From NCBI GenBank assembly GCA_017428155.1, contig JAFRRJ010000025.1:23648-87647 (forward strand): DNA of 64,000 nucleotides, in the 5' to 3' direction. Source of the DNA: Clostridiales bacterium (GTDB lineage: Bacteria > Bacillota > Clostridia > Saccharofermentanales > Saccharofermentanaceae). Shown here piece after piece: positions 10,940 to 19,048 of this stretch (the stretch's first letter is position 1; each line of letters starts with the position of its first letter). Below the pieces are notes generated by a model that was not told where the DNA came from, did not search any database, and saw nothing but the letters and a program-made list of their open reading frames with translations. Both the position numbers and the translations under genes were made by a program.

Positions 10940-11242
10940 AAAGATCCTTCCTGTTATCTCCCCGTTCTTTTAATCTCCATGAAGTCCTGAACTTATACCG
11001 GATACTCCATGTTCCCAGTTAATGTAATAAGGGCGCGTAATACCGCCCTCACAGCCTGTTACTTAAGTTAATCTTATTTGGCGTTTTAATCAATCCTATA
11101 TCAAAGTTGAGTGAAAACTGCGGCAAGGCCTGTATTTTACAATGCAATTACGTTTATAGATTATTTTAAAAAAGATGTATAACATATTGCGTAGAACAGT
11201 TGATAATTCTAAATCCGGTCCGTAAAAAGGAGCAGTTTTCTG
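10940..11242. promoter_or_regulatory. Divergent intergenic region between the lipoprotein array and the 11243 gene
   Basis: About 300 bases, AT-rich in its right half. It should carry the leftward promoter of the four-gene array and the rightward promoter of the 11243 gene, but I see no convincing -35/-10 pair for either. A short inverted repeat AGGGCG (11030-11035) and CGCCCT (11044-11049) lies in the leader of the array; on the minus strand it is followed by TATTACATT, so it might be a weak attenuator. Confidence 0.35.
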
Positions 11243-13198
11243 ATGTTGCTAAAAGAACTGAACAGGTCAAGAGGGGCACTTTGCTCCTTCATTCTTCTTG
11301 TGTATTTTATGTGTTTTTTCGGCCAGCCCGAAAAGCAGTCTTCCAAGACTGCATATCTCATAGTATCCGTGCTGGCTGTTTTCGCGTTCTTCATAAACCA
11401 GGTCGCCTATCACAAGAATCCCAGAGCCCTTGAAAGACTTACAGACAAGCACAGGCAGATAACGGTCTTCGCGTTTGCGGCTCTGTTCGGACTCATCGTC
11501 GTCTATGCAAACTACGAGCTCTTCTTTACTCTGCCCATGATGCAGAGGATCTTTACGATCATTCTCCTGTTCTTATCCTCAGGAGTCGTATTCATCAACA
11601 TATTCCTCTTCTGCGTATGGCTTTTCGCGATGTTCGAGATAAGGAGCGCGGCGTCTACCCTCAGTGCGCGAAAATGGTTCTTCGGCTGCTTTGCAGCTCT
11701 TGCGATCTTCTATCTTATAGTCTTCTACCTTTGTTCATATCCTGGCCAGATCTGCTCAGACAGCCTGAACCAGATAAAGCAGGTCATCTACGGCAACTAC
11801 TCGAATCACCATCCCGTATATCAGACATGGCTCATCGGCCTGTTCTTCAGGATTGGTCTTTATATATTCAATGACATCAACGATGCCATCGCAGTATATT
11901 CAGTCTTCCAGGTGCTGGCTATTTCCGCTTCATTCGCTTTCCTGATCTCCACCATGATCGAGGCAGGCTGCCGCAAGGCATTTGCAGTCCTGTGGCTTAT
12001 ATGGTTCATGCTTATGCCGTGCCATATAATCTTCAGTTTTACGCTCTGGAAAGACAGCCTCTACGGCGCTGTGGTGCTCCTGTTTACACTTGCTCTGTTC
12101 AGGATATTCAAGAATATCGGCAAAAAACAGGTCTTCAACTTCATTCTGCTTACGTTATCCGGCATCGGCTTCAACCTCTTAAGAAGCAACGGTCTTCCTG
12201 CATATCTGCTTTTGTTTGTGATCTTCCTTGTATGCTATTTCATAGACAAAAGGAAGGAGAAGAAAGATCCTTCAAGAAAGACCGCGCCTTATAAAAAGAC
12301 CGTCATCCTCTGCCTCATCGTGGCACTTCTCGCTTCGCTCATAATGAAGTTCCCCATCCTCAAGGCAATGAATATCCCTCAGGCTGACACGGTCGAGATG
12401 CTCTCGATCCCCGTCCAGCAGATAACAAGGATCGCAAGGGAGAAGGATGACTTCACCGAGAAAGAAAGAGAGATCATGTCTCACGTCGCATCACTTGAGA
12501 CGATGAAAGAAAGATATAACCCCAGGATCTACGACTACGCAAGAGACGTTATCCGTTATGAGGGCGACCAGCAGTATATCAAGGACCACCCTATAGAGCT
12601 CTTCGGCGTGTGGCTCGCTTCAGTAATCAGACATCCTTTCATCGCCGCCGAGGCATGGGTCGACCAGACATCAGGATACTGGAATCCGGGTTCATATTAC
12701 TGGATGAAGTGGTGGGACGGTGTCTGCGAGGAAGAAGGTCTTCACCTGATCATCCATTCCGACAAGGCAAACACACTTTTCCATTCATACGTAAGAGCTT
12801 TCACTGATGAGAATTCCGTTCTGGGTCTTTCATACAACGTAGGCTGGCATGTATGGATAATGCTCCTGTTCATCGCTTACTCGATATATCAGAAGAGGAA
12901 GGACGTCATATTTGCACTTCCTGTTATATGCCTCATAGGAACGCTTCTTATCGCTACACTGATGCACGATGAGTTCCGCTTCGGATATAACATCTACACC
13001 TGTCTGCCTCTGATAATCTTCTGCTGCATGGGATATAAAGAGAATCCTGCCAAAGCAGCGGCAGTAAGTGTTCCTTCCGACGCTTCCGCCACGTTGTCTT
13101 TCTCTTTCAAGGAATTCTTCAGATCATTAAGAGAACCGGAGGTTCCCGGTTCGAATGCGGATCCTGATATCGACCCTTCAGAGAACGCTTCGGAATAA
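11243..13198 (+). CDS. Polytopic membrane protein, GT-C glycosyltransferase-like (DUF6020 type)
   Basis: A 651-residue protein with about a dozen membrane segments. The segment after the fourth or fifth helix reads YPGQICSDSLNQIKQ then NHHPVYQTWL, the pattern of an acidic loop plus His-His-Pro seen in DUF6020 proteins and in other lipid-linked sugar transferases of the GT-C fold. A large outer loop (about residues 390-520) and a charged Ser/Pro/Asp C-terminal tail follow. A role in cell-surface glycan assembly is inference. AAAGGAG at 11226-11232 sets the start. It lies divergent to the lipoprotein array and is followed by a likely terminator at 13228. Confidence 0.75.
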   Translation: MLLKELNRSRGALCSFILLVYFMCFFGQPEKQSSKTAYLIVSVLAVFAFFINQVAYHKNPRALERLTDKHRQITVFAFAALFGLIVVYANYELFFTLPMMQRIFTIILLFLSSGVVFINIFLFCVWLFAMFEIRSAASTLSARKWFFGCFAALAIFYLIVFYLCSYPGQICSDSLNQIKQVIYGNYSNHHPVYQTWLIGLFFRIGLYIFNDINDAIAVYSVFQVLAISASFAFLISTMIEAGCRKAFAVLWLIWFMLMPCHIIFSFTLWKDSLYGAVVLLFTLALFRIFKNIGKKQVFNFILLTLSGIGFNLLRSNGLPAYLLLFVIFLVCYFIDKRKEKKDPSRKTAPYKKTVILCLIVALLASLIMKFPILKAMNIPQADTVEMLSIPVQQITRIAREKDDFTEKEREIMSHVASLETMKERYNPRIYDYARDVIRYEGDQQYIKDHPIELFGVWLASVIRHPFIAAEAWVDQTSGYWNPGSYYWMKWWDGVCEEEGLHLIIHSDKANTLFHSYVRAFTDENSVLGLSYNVGWHVWIMLLFIAYSIYQKRKDVIFALPVICLIGTLLIATLMHDEFRFGYNIYTCLPLIIFCCMGYKENPAKAAAVSVPSDASATLSFSFKEFFRSLREPEVPGSNADPDIDPSENASE

Positions 13199-13227
13199 CT
13201 TAAAGAGCTTAAGGTAAGCACGGTATC

Positions 13228-13255
13228 CGGCAGCGCTCAAAGAGTGCCGTTCTTT
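13228..13255 (+). terminator. Probable terminator after the 11243 gene
   Basis: CGGCA (13228-13232) pairs with TGCCG (13245-13249), with an inner CTC/GAG pair around AAA and a 3-base bulge. TTCTTT follows. Moderate strength, 30 bases past the stop codon. Confidence 0.5.
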
Positions 13256-13257
13256 GG

Positions 13258-13265
13258 TGTATAAT
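13258..13265 (+). promoter_or_regulatory. Likely -10 element of the 13322 gene
   Basis: GTGTATAATAG contains a consensus TATAAT at 13260-13265 with TG directly before it. No clear -35 is seen. Transcription would start near 13272, 50 bases before the ATG of the next gene. Confidence 0.5.
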
Positions 13266-13321
13266 AGTCTTCGGAACGCCCATGGCGGGCAAAGGGTTAG
13301 ATTATTATTTGGAGAGATCTT

Positions 13322-13948
13322 ATGAGATTCATGAAGAACAAAACTGCTATGGCAATAGCGCTTTTGGGCCTGTTGCCGATCATCGTCATCATCGTGGTAT
13401 TCTCGCTTGGCGGCGGCAAAGCGGCAATGGCACCTTTTTCACCCGATGCACAGCGGAAGATAATGGAAGACTATACCGACAAGTTAAATAACAGGAATGC
13501 CGACATCATCTTCTATAAAAGAGACCCCGAGGGGCCTTCCAATCTCAAGGCCAGAAGGATCAATGCGTTGAACGATCAGGGTCTTGATCTTGCCCGTTAC
13601 GGAAGCTATGACTATCACGTCCTGATCATTAATGAACTGGACGGCTCACTCCGGTTATCCATAGAAGAGCTTCAGACCGTAAACAAGCTTCTAAAAGAAA
13701 AGAATTTCCGAATCGTTTATCTCGGATCGAACTTCAGGCAGCTCGTGGATAACAGCATTATCAGCGATCTTCCGTCTGAGGGCACTAAGAGCATCCTCAC
13801 TTTCTACGACAAACACGGCGCAAAGTTCAGCGACAGCAAATTCGCGGACGATCCGATAGCTATGCCGATCGTCGGGCTCGACAGGAATCAGGAGATCTTA
13901 TACACCGCGATAGAAGAACTCGCTAACAAGGATCTGTTCTGGAACTGA
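13322..13948 (+). CDS. Unknown membrane-anchored protein
   Basis: A 208-residue protein I do not recognise. A single hydrophobic helix (residues about 9-30, AMAIALLGLLPIIVIIVVFSLG) is followed by a soluble domain that should face outward. The domain reads as an alternating alpha/beta protein: DYHVLIINELDGSLRLSIEEL then KNFRIVYLGSNFRQLVD, which recalls a Rossmann-like or P-loop-less sandwich, but no catalytic motif is visible. GGAGAGATCTT precedes the ATG. It is followed by a second anchored protein of unknown function 112 bases on. Confidence 0.7.
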   Translation: MRFMKNKTAMAIALLGLLPIIVIIVVFSLGGGKAAMAPFSPDAQRKIMEDYTDKLNNRNADIIFYKRDPEGPSNLKARRINALNDQGLDLARYGSYDYHVLIINELDGSLRLSIEELQTVNKLLKEKNFRIVYLGSNFRQLVDNSIISDLPSEGTKSILTFYDKHGAKFSDSKFADDPIAMPIVGLDRNQEILYTAIEELANKDLFWN

Positions 13949-14060
13949 GCCTTTATTCCGCATCTGCAACATTTTCGAGCTCTTAAATGTATTGATAGTA
14001 TAAGGGGCTGCTGCAAGATGGCAGGCAGACCCCGGGAATTCAAAAGCAGAGGGTAGAATA

Positions 14061-14723
14061 ATGGGACAGAAGAGCAGGAAAAAAGTTTGCATATTGCTGG
14101 TCATAGGGATCGTAATAAGCGCTGCGGCTATGATTTGGGGAACACTTACGGTATTGACTTTTCTCGCTTACAAAGCGGAAAAATCTCAGACCGGATATAA
14201 ATATGCTTCCAAATACGATCTTCCGATAGGCGGCGACGGCTATACCGAAGGCCGTAAATGGCATGTATACAAGAGAGACGCACACGGCGTTATTTATCTT
14301 TATGTCTATTCCCCGGGCGTAAAGGAAACCGAGACCGATTACATGAATTTCGAGATCTTTGATTCTTCCAAAGACGCCAAGAAAAACTATGAGAAAAAGT
14401 ATAAGCAATACAGGGAAAGTATAATCGATGAGGGCATGAACTGGTTCAGATACGATGTTCCCGGCGTATGCGATGCATTCATAGAGGACATGGTATATCT
14501 CGAGGGAAACGTCATTATCAGTGCCGACGTCTCGATAACGAGTGCCTGGAGCGGTTATTACTATGAAGATGAAACCGATACCACAACAACCATACCGACT
14601 GAAACCGTTGACACGACTGATCCTGCCGGCGGACATTATAATAGAAATAATCTGGCTCCCTATATCTTTGCCCACGCACCCGAGATAAGAGAATTCATCC
14701 TTGAGGAGATCTGCGGCAACTAA
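14061..14723 (+). CDS. Unknown membrane-anchored protein with acidic, threonine-rich segment
   Basis: A 220-residue protein of unknown function. One N-terminal helix (residues about 9-35, VCILLVIGIVISAAAMIWGTL) anchors a soluble outer domain. A stretch of DETDTTTTIPTETVDTTD near residue 175 looks like a linker or insert, after which the chain returns to a folded-looking end. AGAGGG precedes the ATG. A strong terminator follows at 14733. Its neighbour at 13322 has the same layout (one helix plus a short outer domain), so the two may act together; this is inference only. Confidence 0.7.
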   Translation: MGQKSRKKVCILLVIGIVISAAAMIWGTLTVLTFLAYKAEKSQTGYKYASKYDLPIGGDGYTEGRKWHVYKRDAHGVIYLYVYSPGVKETETDYMNFEIFDSSKDAKKNYEKKYKQYRESIIDEGMNWFRYDVPGVCDAFIEDMVYLEGNVIISADVSITSAWSGYYYEDETDTTTTIPTETVDTTDPAGGHYNRNNLAPYIFAHAPEIREFILEEICGN

Positions 14724-14732
14724 GTGACAACC

Positions 14733-14774
14733 AAGGAGCGCCTTTGAAAGCAAAGGCTTTACGCCGCTCCTTTT
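14733..14774 (+). terminator. Rho-independent terminator after the 14061 gene
   Basis: AAGGAGCG (14733-14740) pairs with CGCTCCTT (14765-14772). An inner hairpin CCTTTG/CAAAGG lies at 14741-14756. The stem ends in CTCCTTTTAAG. It starts 10 bases past the stop codon. Confidence 0.75.
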
Positions 14775-14807
14775 AAGTAATATCAGAACGGTCCTTTATT
14801 CGAATAC

Positions 14808-14816
14808 TGATATAAT
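14808..14816 (+). promoter_or_regulatory. Extended -10 promoter of the GNAT gene
   Basis: TGATATAAT at 14808-14816 is an extended -10 (TGN then TATAAT). The ATG follows 31 bases later with AAAGGA as ribosome binding site. Confidence 0.6.
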
Positions 14817-14847
14817 ATGCATCAGTAATCACGTAAAGGACCTTTTT

Positions 14848-15336
14848 ATGGAAACAGTTTTCGAGTCCGCAAACATAATATACGTAAAGCCGACATTAGA
14901 ACTCGTCCCGGCCTATCTTGAGATGGTCAACGATATCGAGAACGTGGCGCGCTACATCGGCGACAGGCGCGAGCCCTTCACATATGAGGAAGAGTGCAAA
15001 TATATCCAGGAGAGGATCGACAATCACGCCCTCCTGTTTTCCATGCTCGAAAAGTCCACCGGCAGCTTTATCGGCAACATCGAATTCTTCAACCATAAGG
15101 GCTACGAATCCGAATGGGGCATCGTCATCACCACCTCCATGCAGAACAAGGGCTACGGCAAAGAAGCCCTGCTCCGCTCCGTCGAATACGGCTTTAACGA
15201 GGTCGGCCTCGAACGCATCTACCTTATCGTCTACGCCGACAACCCGCGCGCGATACACGTCTACGAGGAATGCGGTTTCACCGAATATGACCGCACGGAC
15301 GTTGATATATTCATGCACAGACTGAAGAACGGCTGA
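14848..15336 (+). CDS. GNAT-family N-acetyltransferase (RimJ/RimL-like)
   Basis: A 162-residue cytoplasmic acetyltransferase using acetyl-CoA. The region EWGIVITTSMQNKGYGKEALLRSVEYGF contains the acetyl-CoA-binding Q/R-x-x-G-x-G/A signature (QNKGYG), and NPRAIHVYEECGFTE is the typical C-terminal N-x-x-A-x-x-x-Y-x-x-x-G-F motif. The substrate cannot be read from sequence: a ribosomal protein N-terminus, an antibiotic or a small amine are all possible. It has its own extended -10 promoter and is followed by a palindrome array in the convergent gap. Base composition near its 3' end is noticeably GC-rich. Confidence 0.85.
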   Translation: METVFESANIIYVKPTLELVPAYLEMVNDIENVARYIGDRREPFTYEEECKYIQERIDNHALLFSMLEKSTGSFIGNIEFFNHKGYESEWGIVITTSMQNKGYGKEALLRSVEYGFNEVGLERIYLIVYADNPRAIHVYEECGFTEYDRTDVDIFMHRLKNG

Positions 15337-15466
15337 GGGGCTTCACCCTCACTGCGGTCATCTCAGGCTGTCTGTTCGTCTGGTTCATCCGGAGGCCTTG
15401 ATGGTTGATGGTCTTGAGGGGTGGCCGTGCTCAAAGACATGTGGTGTGATGTGGGGTTGTTTTTTC

Positions 15467-15656
15467 GCGTACCTATAAATCACTCGAAAAATCCATTCTT
15501 ATGGGTACACACCCACTCAAAATCCTTATTTTCGCATCCCGCGTACCTATAAATCGCACGAAAAATACATTCTTATGGGTACGTTTCTGCTTCAGAACCG
15601 TGTTTTCACGGGTTGCGTACCTATAAATTGCGCGAAAAATCCATTCTTATGGGTAC
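15467..15656. repeat. Three-copy palindromic repeat array, 74-bp period
   Basis: Three 42-bp units start at 15467, 15541 and 15615, exactly 74 bases apart. Each begins GCGTACCTATAAAT and ends ATTCTTATGGGTAC, so the ends form an imperfect hairpin (GTACCTATAA against TTATGGGTAC). The two 32-bp intervals share about 14 of 32 positions including TTTTC, so the whole 74-bp unit was probably duplicated. It fills the gap between the convergent GNAT and ABC-F genes (15337-15713), which holds no other gene. Confidence 0.85.
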
Positions 15657-15713
15657 GTGGGGATTTTTACCCTAACCCGCAAAAAGACCCGGTCTTACCC
15701 CACCACGCTTAAT

Positions 15714-17174
15714 TCACATCTTCACTTCCCTGTCAGCTACAGCCTCCGAGAAGGTCCTGTCGTGCTCAACAAAGAGCATTGTAACATTGTTATCTTTGAC
15801 CAGACGCTCGATTTCCTGACGCATATAGACGTCAATATAGTTCAGGGGCTCGTCCCAAAGATAGAGATCGGCCTGCTCGCACAGCGAGAGCGCGATCATG
15901 ACGAATTTCTTCTGGCCGAGCGAGAGTGCCTGTACGTCGCGGTAGAGCATCTCCTTGGTAAATCCCATCTTGATCAGGACCGTGCTGAACCGGGTCTTAT
16001 CAACCCCGCGGTCATCGGCAATGTCATAAAGTGAGCCCACGAGAGAAGATGTATCCTGACCCACATATGAGATCTTAAGGCCGGGCGCAATATATACATC
16101 TCCTGAAGCAGTGATGCCCTCAGCTTCACCCAGTCCTGCAAGATACTTGATAAGCGTGCTCTTGCCGCAGCCGTTTTTGCCCTGCAAAGAGATCTTCGCG
16201 CCGCGTTCGACCGTGAGATCAAAGCCATTCACGACCGGCTCGCCGTAACGCATCAGCGTCACGTTCTTAAGGATCACAGGGGTCTTATTGTGGTGCTCGG
16301 TGCCCGTTATCTTGAGCTTCTCGGAGCGTTCGAGGTCTTTGAGAAGTCCCTGCTTCTCCTCCATCTTGCGCTCGTTCCTGCGCTCTAAGTTCTTGGCGGC
16401 AGACATCAGTTTGCGCGCTTTCTCAGCCTCGTACGCCCTCCTGAAATGATCCTCGGCGACTTTGGAGGGAGCCTTGCTCCTGTTCTTATACCCTTCGGCT
16501 TTTGAAGACCACCTGGCATTCTTCTTCATGGCGGCATCGATAGAACTCATCTCTTTTCTGAGCTGGTCGTTCCTTGCGCGCTCGCTTTCCATGCGCTGCT
16601 CGTTGTTCTCCCACCATACGGAATAAGATGCGGCGACGAGCTCAAGACCTGTCTTTGTTATTACAAGCGTGTGGTCGGTACAGCGGTCTAAAAAGGCGCG
16701 GTCGTGCGATATCAGGATGAAGCCGTCCTTTGATGCGAGATAGTCAGCAACGGCCTCTCGTCCGACCCGGTCGAGGTGATTCGTGGGTTCGTCGATCAGG
16801 GGGTAGATGCCGTCTGAAGCAAAGAGATTTGCGAGCATGAGCTTGGTGCGCTCGCCGCCTGACAGGGTTTCCATCGGACGCCACATGATGTCGGGGTCTG
16901 CACCCATGAGGCTTAATTCCTTGCGGACCCTCCAGTCCTCATTTTCGGGCAGGTCAGACATAGGAAAAAGGATGGTCTCAGGCACGCCCGTGATGGTGCC
17001 GCCGTAGGGGAGCTCGCCCCTTAAGAGCTTGAAAAACGTGGTCTTGCCCCTGCCGTTGCGGCCCGCCAGAGCGAGCTTCCATGAGGTGTCGAGAGTTATG
17101 GTGACGTCATCGAAAAGGGTCTTCTCGGACCCGTCGTAACCGAATGACAGATTGTTGATACTAATTACTGGCAC
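15714..17174 (-). CDS. ABC-F ATPase, ribosome-protection type (Lsa/CplR-like)
   Basis: A 486-residue soluble protein with two ABC domains and no membrane segments, so it is an ABC-F translation factor, not a transporter. Domain 1 has Walker A GRNGRGKT (about residue 38), signature LSGGE and Walker B LIDEPTNHLD. A long charged inter-domain linker (about residues 185-285) is where such proteins reach the peptidyl-transferase centre. Domain 2 has GKNGCGKS, signature LSLGQ and the variant Walker B LWDEPLNYID, a hallmark of the Lsa/Vga/CplR group that dislodges lincosamides, pleuromutilins and streptogramin A from ribosomes. Start is GTG with AAGGAG 7 bases before it. The attenuator leader upstream supports drug-induced expression. 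Exact drug range is not deducible. Confidence 0.85.
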   Translation of the reverse strand: MPVISINNLSFGYDGSEKTLFDDVTITLDTSWKLALAGRNGRGKTTFFKLLRGELPYGGTITGVPETILFPMSDLPENEDWRVRKELSLMGADPDIMWRPMETLSGGERTKLMLANLFASDGIYPLIDEPTNHLDRVGREAVADYLASKDGFILISHDRAFLDRCTDHTLVITKTGLELVAASYSVWWENNEQRMESERARNDQLRKEMSSIDAAMKKNARWSSKAEGYKNRSKAPSKVAEDHFRRAYEAEKARKLMSAAKNLERRNERKMEEKQGLLKDLERSEKLKITGTEHHNKTPVILKNVTLMRYGEPVVNGFDLTVERGAKISLQGKNGCGKSTLIKYLAGLGEAEGITASGDVYIAPGLKISYVGQDTSSLVGSLYDIADDRGVDKTRFSTVLIKMGFTKEMLYRDVQALSLGQKKFVMIALSLCEQADLYLWDEPLNYIDVYMRQEIERLVKDNNVTMLFVEHDRTFSEAVADREVKM

Positions 17175-17255
17175 AATGATTCTCCTTGTTGAGGGGAATA
17201 CTGACGTATCATGACGTGCGTCAGGATTTATCAGTGTTTCCTTATTCCTCTGCCG

Positions 17256-17296
17256 GATAAATCAAAAGCCGCGACTTATAGTAGCGGCCGCGGCTT
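17256..17296 (-). terminator. Attenuator hairpin in the ABC-F leader
   Basis: On the minus strand AAGCCGCG (17296-17289) pairs with CGCGGCTT (17273-17266) and is followed by TTTGATTTA. It lies between the leader peptide (17380-17360) and the gene start (17174), the expected place for a ribosome-controlled terminator. An internal GCCGC/GCGGC pairing offers an alternative fold. A further CTGACG/CGTCAG stem lies at 17224-17201 near the ribosome binding site. Confidence 0.7.
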
Positions 17297-17359
17297 ATAA
17301 AAATGCAATATAAATGAACACACAAAAACAGACTTATCCGCGAGGCAGTTATTAAACTA

Positions 17360-17380
17360 TCAGCAGATGGTCTTTCTCAT
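17360..17380 (-). CDS. Six-codon leader peptide MRKTIC of the ABC-F gene
   Basis: ATG at 17380 is followed by AGA AAG ACC ATC TGC and TGA. AACGGAGGAACACC puts GGAGG 7 bases before the ATG. It lies about 27 bases past the expected transcription start and upstream of the attenuator hairpin. Short leader peptides of this kind sense ribosome stalling by the drug in several ABC-F and Erm systems. Function here is inferred from the layout. Confidence 0.65.
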   Translation of the reverse strand: MRKTIC

Positions 17381-17413
17381 TGGTGTTCCTCCGTTTGTAA
17401 GATTTCAGCCGTG

Positions 17414-17442
17414 ATAATACCGCACGGACCTTCCCTAGTCAA
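17414..17442 (-). promoter_or_regulatory. Vegetative promoter of the ABC-F leader
   Basis: On the minus strand TTGACT (17442-17437) and TATTAT (17419-17414) are separated by exactly 17 bases, close to the ideal sigma-A promoter. Transcription would start near 17407. Confidence 0.8.
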
Positions 17443-17637
17443 GCACGGGTGTAAAACGATTGACACAGTTCTCACGCATGTTTCACACATCCTTCACTCA
17501 TCAATCCCGCAATTGGGTCTGAGGTCAGGTTTATAATCCTCGTGGCATAAGGAAGCGCTGATCGTTTCAGGTTGTGTGCGCTGAACCAGCATCAGCGCTT
17601 CCCAAGGTGCCGGTAAAAGGGAAAGCAGGAATTTAAG

Positions 17638-18768
17638 TTGAAATATACGAACATCAGAATTGTGTCTTTGTCACTGACTGCGGTTTTAACCCTGTCAGGT
17701 TGTTCCGGTATCAAAACACCGGGTGTTGTTGACACAGATGTTATTGTCTCCTCGAAGGCTCCCTCCGAGATCAGCAGCCTTGAAGATATAAGTATCACAA
17801 GTCTGTCCTCTGAGGATACTTCTGCGCCTTCTTATAAGGAGGTATCGCTTGAATTCGAACCTCATGTATTCCCTTCCATACTTTACGATGTCTACGGTGA
17901 TGAATACCGCGATTCTTTCTTCAATCTCTGCGATGCGCTTCAGGAAGGCAAAGATACCTTCGAATGCGCAAGCGAGGAGGCCTACAACTGGTGCATGGAG
18001 GGCGTAACGCTCAATCAGCTCTATCCTGTAGCCTGCCTTCAGATAACGAAGAACGGCGGTAACGGATCCCCCTCCTATGAGAACGGGACAGGCCATATCT
18101 ATTACACCAATTCAGCCGATGATTTTCTCCAAAGACAGGAGTCATTCATAGAGCAGATCGAAGAGATCAAGCAAAACAACATCAAGCCGGATTACAGCGA
18201 TTTTGATGTATGTCTTGCTCTCTACGATTACATCGCTTCCAATTACACATATGACCACGACGGCACACTTGAACGCAGTGATAACGGTTCATGCTGTGCC
18301 TGCCTCAAGTACAAGAAGGGCGTCTGCGCGGATTTCGGCGCATGGTATGCATATCTTCTTATGCAGTGCGGAGTAACTGCCGTTGAGGTCCAGAATTTTG
18401 GTACAGGCCAGGGCCTCGGCTATCACGCATGGACTTATGTCGAACTTGACGGCAAAGGCTATCACATCGATGCCACATGGGCTTTAAAGTCAGAAAGAAC
18501 AGATGATTTCCTGACTCTCGATTATTTTCTTATGACCGATGAGGACCGTGCAAAAGCTGATTATCCTCCTGAACTGACGGAAGTTCCACTCATAATCGGA
18601 ACCTATTTCTATGCCAAGGATTGTCCGGAACACGACTTCACGGCAGATGATCCCACATACCGCTTCCCTGACTTTACGAACTGCAAGCGTTATGACACCG
18701 AAAAGAATGTGATCGTCTACTACAATCTGACAGTCGATAACGAGGAACACGAATTCACATACGAATAA
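17638..18768 (+). CDS. Transglutaminase-like lipoprotein
   Basis: A 376-residue lipoprotein. Signal peptide with lipobox LSGC ends at about residue 22, followed by a Ser/Thr-rich linker to about residue 65. The transglutaminase-core triad is visible: Cys in KKGVCADFGAWYAYLL (about residue 231), His in GYHAWTYVEL (about residue 263) and Asp in YHIDATWAL (about residue 280). Such domains act as proteases, amidases or cross-linkers on the cell surface; the substrate is unknown. The start is TTG at 17638 with GCAGGA upstream; no in-frame ATG gives a complete signal peptide. It lies divergent from the ABC-F gene and upstream of the fifth two-domain lipoprotein. Confidence 0.82.
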   Translation: MKYTNIRIVSLSLTAVLTLSGCSGIKTPGVVDTDVIVSSKAPSEISSLEDISITSLSSEDTSAPSYKEVSLEFEPHVFPSILYDVYGDEYRDSFFNLCDALQEGKDTFECASEEAYNWCMEGVTLNQLYPVACLQITKNGGNGSPSYENGTGHIYYTNSADDFLQRQESFIEQIEEIKQNNIKPDYSDFDVCLALYDYIASNYTYDHDGTLERSDNGSCCACLKYKKGVCADFGAWYAYLLMQCGVTAVEVQNFGTGQGLGYHAWTYVELDGKGYHIDATWALKSERTDDFLTLDYFLMTDEDRAKADYPPELTEVPLIIGTYFYAKDCPEHDFTADDPTYRFPDFTNCKRYDTEKNVIVYYNLTVDNEEHEFTYE

Positions 18769-18819
18769 GCCAACCCCGCAGCATGATTCTTTGTGATCTT
18801 GCTGTGCCCCTCTAATATA

Positions 18820-18935
18820 CCGGCCAGACTGCGCTAAAGCAGTCCGGACCGGAAATAAAAACAGCCAACCTTCATACACTCTCTCCAATTGCCGACTCAA
18901 GCTGATTCATACCAGCTTGGGCCGGCTGTTTTATC
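18820..18935 (+). terminator. Hairpin region after the transglutaminase gene, probable terminator
   Basis: Two structures lie here. CCGG..GACTGC (18820-18832) pairs with GCAGTC..CCGG (18839-18852). Then AAAAACAGCC (18857-18866) pairs with GGCTGTTTT (18924-18932) and encloses CAAGCTG/CAGCTTG (18898-18919). The final arm ends in TTTTAT. The second is the better terminator candidate. Confidence 0.45.
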
Positions 18936-19048
18936 AGGGGCAAAAACCTCATTCCTGCCAAACTCACTGATTGTATGATCAACGGCTGAATCCTATGATA
19001 AAGTTGTGTGCAAAGGGTTCACCGGAAAAACTTAGGGGTTTAAATCTT

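Noticed and set aside
14040..14753. 237-residue reading frame on the minus strand
   Set aside because: It lies opposite the 14061 gene, which has a ribosome binding site, a signal-anchor and a terminator; the minus frame has none of these and its product has no sensible motif.
15467..15656. CRISPR array
   Set aside because: Only three units, intervals are diverged copies of each other, each unit is a hairpin, and there are no cas genes in the window.
18971..19048. Upstream ATG for paralog E
   Set aside because: It would add 26 residues before a normal lipoprotein signal peptide, and the downstream ATG has the better ribosome binding site.
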